Counted from the first letter of the stretch, positions 1 to 5,147 are shown. The stretch is 6,875 nucleotides of DNA from JBKJTP01 sp046590195 (GCA_046590195.1 JBKJTP010000286.1:1-6875), one strand, 5' to 3'. Numbers and translations are program-made. The notes: generated by a model from the letters alone, not told the origin.

Positions 1-21
1 CCTTCGGGATCCTCTTTCAGA

Positions 22-29
22 TATAATTG
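22..29 (+). promoter_or_regulatory. Putative -10/-7 promoter element of the ligase-ligase-GNAT-kamA cluster
   Basis: TATAAT lies at 22-27 and extends to TATAATTG (22-29), which is one mismatch from the Bacteroidota -7 consensus TAnnTTTG. It ends 11 nt before the ATG at 41, so the leader would be only a few nucleotides long. The matching -33/-35 element would fall at or beyond the window edge and cannot be judged. No Shine-Dalgarno sequence separates it from the start codon. Confidence 0.45.
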
Positions 30-40
30 AGAACCAGCAC

Positions 41-1219
41 ATGCGAGTAGGATTACTAGCGAACATCAAACCGGAACAGCCGACAGAAGAAGTGGCTGAG
101 AAGCTTGGGCTTCGTAATAGCAATGGCCGCTCTGGTCAGTTGGTTTCGAGCCCGAGCAGCGCAAGCACCGCTGCGCCACAGGCTGGTCTAACAGCAAGCG
201 AGCTCATTTCGAGCGAACTCGTCGATCTATTCGCTGAATGGGATTCGAAAGCGACGATCGACGCGGTTGCTCTCGCGCTGGAATCGCATCCTGACGTCGA
301 GGTTGAGATCATCGAGGCTGTGCCGAAGATCGCGCTGCCCAAGCTGATGAACGAGCAGTACGACATCGTGTTCAATCTTGCCGAGGGCTTTCTTGGAGCA
401 GCACGTGAGGCGCAATTTCCGGCCTTGCTCGAAATGTTAAACATCCCGTACACTGGAAGCGGACCGCTCTCGCTTGCGGTGGCATTGGACAAAGCACGGA
501 CAAAGGAGATCCTGGCGTATCACGGTGTGCCCGTCGCGAGATTCGTCACGGCGACGGAGCAAGTCGACACACTGACGCAGATCCTGCCCGGTGCAACATA
601 CCCGGTCGTCGTCAAGCCGGTCTCCGAAGGATCGGGCAAGGGCATTCGCAATTCCTCGTTCTGCAAAACGGACGACGAGTTGAATAGCGAGATCGAACGG
701 ATCCGGGTGAGCTACAAGCAACCAGCGATCATCGAGGAGTTCTTGCCAGGCCGTGAGTTTACAGTTGCAGTGCTCGGCAACGGCGAACGCGCCCGTGTAC
801 TACCCATCGTCGAGATCAACTTCGCTGAACTGCCCAAGGACGCAAACCCGATCTACGGCTTCGAAGCTAAATGGATCTATGACGTTGTCGAGAACCCGCT
901 CGACATCTTCTCCTGCCCTGCTCGCATCCCCAACTCGTTGCGCAACGAGATCGAGAGTGTCGTGCTGAGAGCGTACGAAGTGCTCGAGTGTAAGGACTGG
1001 TCGCGCATCGATGTCAGGCTCGATGCTCGCGGACGTGCGAATATCATCGAGATCAATCCATTACCAGGAATTCTGCCAAATCCGGAAGAGAATAGCTGCT
1101 ACCCTAAAGCAGCTCGCGCTGCGGGGCTCACGTACGAAGAGATGATGCTGTCGGTACTGAAGGCCGGGTGCGATCGATATGCGATCCCTTTCGATTTCCA
1201 ACCGGCCAAAATAAGTTAG
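41..1219 (+). CDS. ATP-grasp ligase, D-alanine--D-alanine-ligase-like (first of a tandem pair)
   Basis: This 392-aa cytoplasmic enzyme belongs to the ATP-grasp superfamily, which joins a carboxylate to an amine through an acyl-phosphate. The N-terminal Rossmann-like domain starts at once (MRVGLLANIK) and includes FNLAEG (111-116) and PYTGSGP (136-142). The ATP-grasp fold follows: DKARTKEIL (150-158), nucleotide-binding VKPVSEGSGKGI (191-202), EEFLPGREF (232-240), and the metal-binding elements RIDVRLD (322-328) and EINPLPGI (337-344). The NPLPGI segment resembles the N-T-x-P-G-M stretch of true Ddl enzymes. Residues about 26-58 form a Ser/Ala/Gly-rich insert before the first helix, which explains a length above the usual 300-350 aa. 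The gene ends 1 nt before the next ligase gene, so the two are probably cotranscribed and translationally coupled. Ddl-like fold and ATP use are secure; the substrates are not. Company with kamA and a GNAT argues against cell-wall D-Ala-D-Ala synthesis. The ATG at 41 fits the first beta strand. Confidence 0.93.
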   Translation: MRVGLLANIKPEQPTEEVAEKLGLRNSNGRSGQLVSSPSSASTAAPQAGLTASELISSELVDLFAEWDSKATIDAVALALESHPDVEVEIIEAVPKIALPKLMNEQYDIVFNLAEGFLGAAREAQFPALLEMLNIPYTGSGPLSLAVALDKARTKEILAYHGVPVARFVTATEQVDTLTQILPGATYPVVVKPVSEGSGKGIRNSSFCKTDDELNSEIERIRVSYKQPAIIEEFLPGREFTVAVLGNGERARVLPIVEINFAELPKDANPIYGFEAKWIYDVVENPLDIFSCPARIPNSLRNEIESVVLRAYEVLECKDWSRIDVRLDARGRANIIEINPLPGILPNPEENSCYPKAARAAGLTYEEMMLSVLKAGCDRYAIPFDFQPAKIS

Positions 1220-1220
1220 C

Positions 1221-2288
1221 TTGTCCAAAGAACGGGTCGCAGTGATCTATAACGAGCCGAAGCACACGGATGCTTCGGAGCACTGGCTCGCCCGTTCGAA
1301 TGAAACGGCAGTCGATGAGACCTTCCGAGATGAGTCGGAGTATGGAGTGCTCGAACAGATGCAGTCGATCGCTTCCGCGCTCGAGGCCCACGGATTCTCT
1401 GTCACGATCTTCTCTGCCGACGATGACATCAAGCGGCTTTGTGACTTTCTGACGTCCGATCGTCCAGACGTGATCTTCAATTGTTGCGAGTCGATCTCCG
1501 GCAAGGCATCGCTCGAGATGAATATCGCGGCAGTCTATGAGCTGCTCGATATCCCGTACACTGGTTCTGGAGCGATGACGCTCGGCATTGCTCTTAATAA
1601 GTCGTTCAGCAAAGATATCTTTAAAAGCAGAGGCATTCCGACTCCGGATTACGAAGTAGTTGAAGTTGGTCTGCAGTGCGATCCTGGGAAGCTCACCTTC
1701 CCGCTCATCGTAAAGCCTGCGAAGGAAGATGCTAGCATCGGCATCGATGCAGCCTCGATTGTCTATGATAGCATACAGTTAGGTTCGCGCGTGAGCTTCG
1801 TGCACCAGGAGTTCGATCAAGCGGCGATCGTCGAAGAATATATCGAAGGGCGCGAGTTGAACGTCGGTGTCATCGGCAATGAGGATTCGATCGAGACGCT
1901 GCCGATCAGCGAGATCCGCTTCGATACACTTCCTGCCGATCTTCCGAAGATCGTTACCTACGAAGCAAAATGGGTAGAATCATCGCCATATTATGCTGCT
2001 ACCGTGCCTCAATGCCCTGCTGAAGTGAACGAGAGCATTGCAAAAGCGGCGAAGCAGATCGCCATCGATGCTTCGAGAGCATTAGGTTTGCGTGGATATG
2101 GCCGCATCGATATGCGCTTGCGGGCCAGTGATAACAAGCTTTTCGTGCTAGAAGCGAATCCGAATCCTGATATAAGCGAAGACGCAGGCTTCATGCGCGC
2201 TGCACGAGTCAGCGGCAGAACGTATGATGGCACAATAAATGAAATTCTTCAACTCGCACTTGATTTTTCTCGTGAGCTTCACGAATGA
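1221..2288 (+). CDS. ATP-grasp ligase, D-alanine--D-alanine-ligase-like (second of a tandem pair)
   Basis: This 355-aa ATP-grasp enzyme is paralogous to the upstream gene. Shared landmarks in order are VIFNCCES (84-91), IPYTGSG (111-117), NKSFSK (126-131), VKPAKEDASIGI (164-175), VEEYIEGREL (204-213), GRIDMRL (294-300) and LEANPNPDIS (310-319). The start is a TTG at 1221, one base after the previous stop. An in-frame TAA at 1212 rules out anything earlier, and a later start would cut the first beta strand (RVAVIYNEPKH). Two features set it apart from its partner. The Ddl-type P-G-[MI] step after the metal-binding Asn is replaced by P-N-P-D-I, which in Ddl proteins would alter the acceptor or carboxylate pocket. 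Also, residues 19-41 form an acidic, polar stretch. The two ligases therefore probably act on different substrates or successive steps, or form a heteromer. This is inferred from sequence only. The stop overlaps nothing, and 210 bp separate it from the GNAT start. Confidence 0.93.
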   Translation: MSKERVAVIYNEPKHTDASEHWLARSNETAVDETFRDESEYGVLEQMQSIASALEAHGFSVTIFSADDDIKRLCDFLTSDRPDVIFNCCESISGKASLEMNIAAVYELLDIPYTGSGAMTLGIALNKSFSKDIFKSRGIPTPDYEVVEVGLQCDPGKLTFPLIVKPAKEDASIGIDAASIVYDSIQLGSRVSFVHQEFDQAAIVEEYIEGRELNVGVIGNEDSIETLPISEIRFDTLPADLPKIVTYEAKWVESSPYYAATVPQCPAEVNESIAKAAKQIAIDASRALGLRGYGRIDMRLRASDNKLFVLEANPNPDISEDAGFMRAARVSGRTYDGTINEILQLALDFSRELHE

Positions 2289-2498
2289 GTAGCAGAGCAC
2301 GAGACACATCTGTCATCACTTAAAGTATAAGTTGAAGTGAGGTGAAGCGAAGATGCGATGTAGTTGCGATAGAGCATCGAGGTGAGTTTGAAAAAAAGTT
2401 TTCCGATTGCGCGACAATTGTTGTTCAAAGAAAGTTATACGAATCGTTCACAACTTCTTTGACAGAATGTTTTTAGGTAGTACGCTCGATAAGATTTG
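2289..2498 (+). other. Intergenic gap between the second ligase and the GNAT gene
   Basis: This 210-bp A/T-richer gap breaks an otherwise tight layout. It contains a bulged inverted repeat, CAAAG-a-AAGTT (2426-2436) against AACTTCTTTG (2452-2461). Its 15-nt centre holds a small palindrome, ACGAATCGT (2439-2447). No T-run directly follows the repeat, so it is not a standard intrinsic terminator. I find no promoter that matches well: TTGACA at 2459-2464 has no -10 at proper spacing before the GNAT start, and TATACG at 2436-2441 has only a poor -35. Whether the GNAT and kamA genes have their own promoter is open. Confidence 0.4.
2426..2461. repeat. Bulged inverted repeat upstream of the GNAT gene
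   Basis: A ten-pair stem, CAAAG(a)AAGTT / AACTTCTTTG, has one bulged A at 2431 and a 15-nt centre (2437-2451). It sits 38 bp upstream of the GNAT ATG. It could be an operator or an RNA hairpin in the readthrough transcript. The T5 run at 2470-2474 is about 8 nt away, too far for a typical terminator. Confidence 0.5.
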
Positions 2499-2984
2499 AT
2501 GGATCATCTCATTCGTAAGATCGAAACGACAGATAGAGTGCGGTTGCTCGAGGTCGTTGCGGCTACGAAGAACTTCAGTCAGGATGAGTTGGCCATCGCA
2601 GAAGAACTTGTCGAGATCGTACTGACACAACCGGACCAGACCGATTACTACGGCTTCGTTTGCGAAGACAAAAGTAACGGGGTCGTTGCTGGATTTCTGC
2701 TCATTGGACCAACGCCTGCGACGGCAGGCACATACGATATGTATTGGATCGTCGTCGATCCCGCATTTCAGGGCCAGGGAGTAGCGCAGGCGCTCGACGT
2801 GCAGGCGGTGAAGTTTGTGAAGGAAAGACAAGGGTACTGGCTCATCGCGGAGACGAGCAGCCAGCCCAGTTACGAACGCTCACGAGCGTTCTATGTAAAG
2901 CAAGGTTATTCGGTGCTTGCTCGAATACCCGATTACTACAAGCTGGGTGATGACCTCATCATCTTCGGCAAGAGGGTCGGATAA
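2499..2984 (+). CDS. GNAT-family N-acetyltransferase
   Basis: This 161-aa single-domain acetyltransferase uses acetyl-CoA to acylate an amine. The diagnostic motif A is YWIVVDPAFQGQGVAQAL (residues 82-99): a beta strand ending in V-D-P, then the pyrophosphate-binding Q-x-x-G-x-A loop (91-96). Motif B follows as YERSRAFYVKQGY (125-137), with the Tyr-containing helix typical of the catalytic end. TTG at 2496 directly precedes ATG at 2499; I chose the ATG because nothing favours the TTG and neither has a Shine-Dalgarno sequence. Lying between the ligases and kamA, it recalls the ablA-ablB pair that makes N-epsilon-acetyl-beta-lysine. It is, however, much smaller than the AblB acetyltransferases I know of, so it is not called AblB. 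The likely role is acetylation of a beta-amino acid or of the ligase product (inference). It could also be an unrelated housekeeping GNAT. Confidence 0.93.
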   Translation: MDHLIRKIETTDRVRLLEVVAATKNFSQDELAIAEELVEIVLTQPDQTDYYGFVCEDKSNGVVAGFLLIGPTPATAGTYDMYWIVVDPAFQGQGVAQALDVQAVKFVKERQGYWLIAETSSQPSYERSRAFYVKQGYSVLARIPDYYKLGDDLIIFGKRVG

Positions 2985-3194
2985 TTCAGCAGCCCGGAAG
3001 CAGTTAGTATGGCTGCCTCCAGGTGCACACCAGGGTTCACTTGATCGCAAAGCGCTATCTTCTTCTCTTTTTCGACTGTTGAGAAGTTAGAGCAATGCAA
3101 AATGCGGTGACTGCGATTTATGCAGCACGCATGTATTCTCCGAACAGGCCGTGTCAGCCGAGAAGTTGGTTGCAATGGCCACATTTGAAACAGT
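2985..3194 (+). other. Intergenic gap between the GNAT gene and kamA
   Basis: This 210-bp gap holds two small inverted repeats just after the GNAT stop: GGAAGCAG (2996-3003) with CTGCCTCC (3013-3020), 7 of 8 paired, and GGTGcaCACC (3022-3031). Neither is followed by a T-run, so they may be 3'-end or processing hairpins rather than a terminator. A pyrimidine tract lies at 3057-3073. No good promoter or ribosome binding site is visible before kamA. A 48-codon reading frame from 3095 overlaps the kamA start out of frame and has no support. Confidence 0.4.
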
Positions 3195-4334
3195 ATGGAA
3201 TACTGGCAAGAGCTACTACGCAAGTCTATCGAATCGGCTGACGAGCTGGTCGAAAAATTCGGGATGAAGAAGGAGGTTGCTGAGAACCTCAACGAATTCT
3301 TCCAGACGCGTATCAACCCTTACTATCTATCGCTCATCCGATATCCGGGCGACCCGATCTGGCTGCAGTGCATGCCGGACGAGGTTGAACTTCAGGACAT
3401 CGACTCGCCTGACGATCCGCTGAATGAAGACGCGATGAGTCCGGTACCGAGCATCACTCACCGGTATCCCGACCGCGTACTCTTCCTCGTGACGAGCCAA
3501 TGCTCAATGTACTGCCGCTTCTGCACGCGCAAGCGCAAGGTCGGCGATTCATCGAAGATCTCGATGAAGTATATTCAGCAGGGTTTGGATTACATCGCAG
3601 CACACCCTGAGGTACGCGACGTCATTCTCTCCGGTGGCGATCCGCTCACTCTCACCGACTTCATGCTCGAGCGCATCCTCAAGGGATTGCGGGAGATCCC
3701 GCATGTTGAGATCGTGCGTCTGGGCACAAAGATCCCTTGCGTACTCCCCCAGCGTGTGACGCCTGCGCTGTGCAACATTATCAAGAAGTACCACCCGATC
3801 TACGTCAACACGCATTTCAATCATCCATGGGAGTGTACTCCTGAGGCGAAGAAGGCGTGCGAGATGCTGGCGGATGCTGGTTGCCCGGTCGGTAATCAGA
3901 TGGTCCTGATGAAGGGCGTCAACGACAGCCCTGAAGTGGTAATGGAGCTCATGCAAAAGCTACTTGCCATGCGCGTCCGTCCTTACTATATATATCAGGC
4001 AGATATCACAAAGGGCGCGAATCACTTCCGGACGCCGGTAAAGGTCGGTCTTGACATCATGGACAAGCTCCGTGGCTGGACCTCCGGCCTTGCGATCCCG
4101 CATTTTGTCATCGACGCCCCTGGCGGTGGCGGCAAGATCCCGATCTTGCCGAACTACGTTATCAGCCATGACGAGAAGAGCTGGGTCCTTCGCAATTACA
4201 AGTACGATATCTACACGTATCCCGATGTTGTCGAGGAAACTCCGGCGGCCGCACCTCGCAAGCGCAAGCCGATCAGAGCTCCCCGAAAAAAGAAGGTATA
4301 TTCTGAATTACCTTCTCCGGACAGGAAAAACTGA
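3195..4334 (+). CDS. kamA: KamA-family radical SAM enzyme, probable lysine 2,3-aminomutase
   Basis: This 379-aa radical SAM, PLP-dependent aminomutase should convert L-lysine to L-beta-lysine in the cytoplasm. The 4Fe-4S/SAM motif is CSMYCRFC (Cys103, Cys107, Cys110), followed by TRKR with Arg112 where the clostridial enzyme has its carboxylate-binding Arg. SGGDP (146-150) is the usual SAM-binding segment. The PLP lysine is Lys314 in PGGGGK (309-314). Asp270 in YQAD and Asp307 in VIDAPGGGGK match the two aspartates that bind the lysine epsilon-amine in clostridial lysine 2,3-aminomutase. This favours a free-lysine aminomutase over the EF-P-modifying EpmB branch. The N-terminus is short but begins in the conserved WQ/ELLRKSIESADEL helix, and an in-frame TGA at 3186 excludes an earlier start. 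An extra basic C-terminal tail (about 354-367, RKRKPIRAPRKKK) follows the catalytic domain. An in-frame A AAA AAG heptamer lies at 4286-4292. No ribosome binding site is evident. The neighbouring ligases and GNAT suggest that beta-lysine is the building block of a small molecule. Confidence 0.95.
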   Translation: MEYWQELLRKSIESADELVEKFGMKKEVAENLNEFFQTRINPYYLSLIRYPGDPIWLQCMPDEVELQDIDSPDDPLNEDAMSPVPSITHRYPDRVLFLVTSQCSMYCRFCTRKRKVGDSSKISMKYIQQGLDYIAAHPEVRDVILSGGDPLTLTDFMLERILKGLREIPHVEIVRLGTKIPCVLPQRVTPALCNIIKKYHPIYVNTHFNHPWECTPEAKKACEMLADAGCPVGNQMVLMKGVNDSPEVVMELMQKLLAMRVRPYYIYQADITKGANHFRTPVKVGLDIMDKLRGWTSGLAIPHFVIDAPGGGGKIPILPNYVISHDEKSWVLRNYKYDIYTYPDVVEETPAAAPRKRKPIRAPRKKKVYSELPSPDRKN

Positions 4335-4347
4335 CCTGCGGACACGT

Positions 4348-4375
4348 AAAAGCCCTCGAACCCGAGGGCTTTTTT
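4348..4375 (+). terminator. Intrinsic terminator after kamA
   Basis: AAAAGCCCTCG (4348-4358) pairs perfectly over 11 bp with CGAGGGCTTTT (4363-4373) around the tetraloop AACC. The T-run is 4370-4375. It starts 13 nt after the kamA stop and closes the four-gene cluster. Confidence 0.93.
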
Positions 4376-4387
4376 CATTTTAAAGCC

Positions 4388-4443
4388 CAAATTGAGTACT
4401 CACTGAGTGGTGGTTTTTCCAGCTTGCCCCGTAAGTTTGTATC
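4388..4443 (+). promoter_or_regulatory. Repeated promoter block 1 (upstream of small RNA 1)
   Basis: This is one of two near-identical blocks. The upstream part (4388-4414: CAAATTGAGTACT, one variable base, then ACTGAGTGGTGGT) differs from block 2 at a single base. The downstream part CCCGTAAGTTTGTATC (4428-4443) also differs at one base. The 13 nt between them (4415-4427) are unrelated, but their length is exactly conserved, which is the signature of a promoter. TAAGTTTG (4432-4439) fits the Bacteroidota -7 element TAnnTTTG, and GTGGTGGT (4407-4414) falls at the -33 position 17 nt upstream. TGAGTACTCA (4393-4402) is a perfect palindrome centred near -48, suitable for an activator. Alternatively, GTGGTGGT/CCCGT could be an ECF-type -35/-10 pair. 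The predicted RNA start is about 4444-4447. Confidence 0.62.
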
Positions 4444-4445
4444 AC

Positions 4446-4716
4446 CAAACAGGTGGTGCGGGGATCCAAGTGGGAGATCGCCATAGGCGGTCGCTCGGAT
4501 CAGTAGGCTGAAGGCGTGTTTCGGAACGCCGAAGGCCTGCTGAATTTAATGCGGTCTCCTCCTGCCATAGATCTAATGATTCGATCCAAATGTCAGAGGA
4601 GCCAATGAACTCGATCTTTTCTCAAGCCACATCGAAGCTCGATCCCAGCGTTGGGGCAATGACGTCTGGGGACGAGCACTTCCTAGAAGGCCGGGCTGCG
4701 AATCCCGGCTTTTTTC
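4446..4716 (+). ncRNA. Putative structured small RNA 1 (unrecognised family)
   Basis: This region of about 270 nt lies between promoter block 1 and its own terminator; the 5' end is approximate. It folds into successive two-tier hairpins. The first pairs GATCC/GGATC (4463-4467/4497-4501) and GATCGCC/GGCGGTC (4476-4482/4486-4492). The second pairs CAGTAGGCT/GGCCTGCTG (4501-4509/4534-4542) and GGCGT/ACGCC (4513-4517/4526-4530), with a symmetric GAA/GAA internal loop. The third pairs CTCCTC/GAGGAG (4556-4561/4596-4601). The fourth pairs GCTCG/CGAGC (4637-4641/4673-4677) and CCCAGCGT/ACGtCTGGG (4644-4651/4662-4670) around the loop TGGGGCAATG (4652-4661). CTTCCTAGAA (4679-4688) then leads into the terminator. 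The last loop, the decamer and the promoter block recur in the next unit, so the two are paralogous RNAs. A reading frame crosses the 3' half but runs through the terminator and is not supported. The role is unknown; a trans-acting or protein-binding regulator is plausible. Confidence 0.62.
4689..4715 (+). terminator. Intrinsic terminator of small RNA 1
   Basis: GCCGGG (4690-4695) pairs with CCCGGC (4704-4709) around an 8-nt loop, and flanking wobble/A-T pairs extend the stem. The T-run is 4710-4715. It directly follows the conserved decamer CTTCCTAGAA (4679-4688), as in the second unit. Confidence 0.88.
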
Positions 4717-4869
4717 TCCCGATCGAGGACACTCCGCAGGCCAATGACTTGCCGGCTATAACTCAGATCGGCCTCGAGCAGCTATCCTATGGGGGTTCAC
4801 TGAGCCCGCTCGTTCAGATCACGCTAATCTCTTGCGCAGAAGACTTAAAGAAAATGAGTACGGATTGAT
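4717..4869. other. Spacer between the two small RNA units
   Basis: I find no gene, RNA hairpin or terminator that I can support in these 153 bp, except a partial motif at the far end (4855-4868) that duplicates part of the promoter block. The 92-codon frame 4590-4868 extends across it but is rejected. Confidence 0.5.
4855..4868 (+). repeat. Extra partial copy of the promoter-block motif
   Basis: TGAGTACGGATTGA differs at two positions from TGAGTACTGACTGA (4875-4888) in promoter block 2. It sits exactly 20 bp upstream, about two helical turns, so both copies would face the same side of the DNA. This suggests tandem binding sites for an activator in front of small RNA 2. Confidence 0.5.
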
Positions 4870-4925
4870 CAAATTGAGTACTGACTGAGTGGTGGTAATC
4901 GGATCGATACCCGTAAATTTGTATC
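4870..4925 (+). promoter_or_regulatory. Repeated promoter block 2 (upstream of small RNA 2)
   Basis: This second copy is offset exactly 482 bp from the first. The upstream part (4870-4896) differs by one base (G4883 for C4401), which breaks the perfect palindrome seen in block 1. The 13-nt spacer (4897-4909) is unrelated to block 1. The downstream part CCCGTAAATTTGTATC (4910-4925) contains TAAATTTG (4914-4921), a full match to TAnnTTTG. The predicted RNA start is about 4926-4929. The same alternative ECF reading applies. Confidence 0.62.
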
Positions 4926-4927
4926 GT

Positions 4928-5141
4928 TGTTAATGTGACAGAGAGCCTCTCACCTCTAGCTTAGGCAAACGGCTAGATTCACACGCTCTCTTTCAGCTTC
5001 GTTAGGGGACTTTAGGTGGGGCAATGCCTGAAGTGTACGAAGCCTGTTCTCAGCCCAACTAAGCTTGATGCAGCGCAAGGGCAAAGCGCTGACACAAGCT
5101 CTTCCTAGAAAAGCCAGGTATTTCGGACCTGGCTTTTTTTA
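4928..5141 (+). ncRNA. Putative structured small RNA 2 with three GGCAA-loop hairpins
   Basis: This region of about 214 nt between promoter block 2 and its terminator has no reading frame of note; the 5' end is approximate. It consists of three two-tier hairpins. Hairpin 1 pairs AGAGAGC/GCTCTCT (4940-4946/4985-4991) and TCTAGC/GCTAGA (4955-4960/4972-4977), loop TTAGGCAAACG. Hairpin 2 pairs GCTTCGT/ACGAAGC (4996-5002/5037-5043) and CTTTAGG/CCTGAAG (5010-5016/5027-5033), loop TGGGGCAATG. Hairpin 3 pairs AGCTT/AAGCT (5062-5066/5096-5100) and CAGCGC/GCGCTG (5071-5076/5086-5091), loop AAGGGCAAA. CTTCCTAGAA (5101-5110) precedes the terminator. All three loops present GGCAA, and the hairpin 2 loop is identical to one in small RNA 1. 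Repeated loops of this kind recall protein-sequestering RNAs such as the CsrB/RsmY type, though the motif here is not GGA-based. I do not recognise the family. Confidence 0.66.
5111..5140 (+). terminator. Intrinsic terminator of small RNA 2, probably bidirectional
   Basis: AAGCCAGGT (5111-5119) pairs with ACCTGGCTT (5127-5135) over 9 bp around ATTTCGG, with a T-run at 5134-5140. Read from the minus strand, the hairpin is followed by TTTTCT. It lies 7 bp beyond the stop of the convergent regulator gene, so it can serve both transcripts. Confidence 0.9.
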
Positions 5142-5147
5142 TTCCGG

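Noticed and set aside
2459..2495. TTGACA -35 box in front of the GNAT gene
   Set aside because: The nearest -10-like sequences are 13 bp (TAGTAC) or 25 bp (TAAGAT) away, and the latter abuts the start codon. Neither spacing works.
2448..2831. 127-codon minus-strand frame over the GNAT gene
   Set aside because: It lies antisense to a clear GNAT domain. The protein is Arg/Cys/His-rich with no domain, typical of an antisense shadow.
3095..3241. 48-codon frame starting in the gap before kamA and overlapping its 5' end
   Set aside because: No ribosome binding site, no domain, and its second half is the kamA sequence in another frame.
3195..4334. Assignment of KamA as EpmB (EF-P lysyl modification)
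   Set aside because: Both aspartates associated with binding the free lysine side-chain amine are present and no efp or epmA gene is in view, so lysine 2,3-aminomutase fits better.
4424..4659. TTGCCCC (4424-4430) is complementary to GGGGCAA (4653-4659) in the small RNA 1 loop
   Set aside because: It lies in the variable promoter spacer, probably upstream of the RNA start, and has no counterpart in unit 2, so it is most likely chance.
4590..4868. 92-codon plus-strand frame, with an AGAGGAG Shine-Dalgarno-like stretch before an internal ATG at 4605
   Set aside because: It runs straight through the hairpin and T-run of the terminator at 4689-4715, overlaps the conserved loop and decamer of small RNA 1, and has no recognisable domain. 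The AGAGGAG stretch is better explained as the 3' arm of the CTCCTC/GAGGAG stem. No other gene here uses a Shine-Dalgarno sequence.
4376..5147. CRISPR array or insertion sequence as explanation for the repeats
   Set aside because: There are only two copies, of about 56 bp with a variable centre, 482 bp apart; there is no transposase, no terminal inverted repeats and no regular spacer series.
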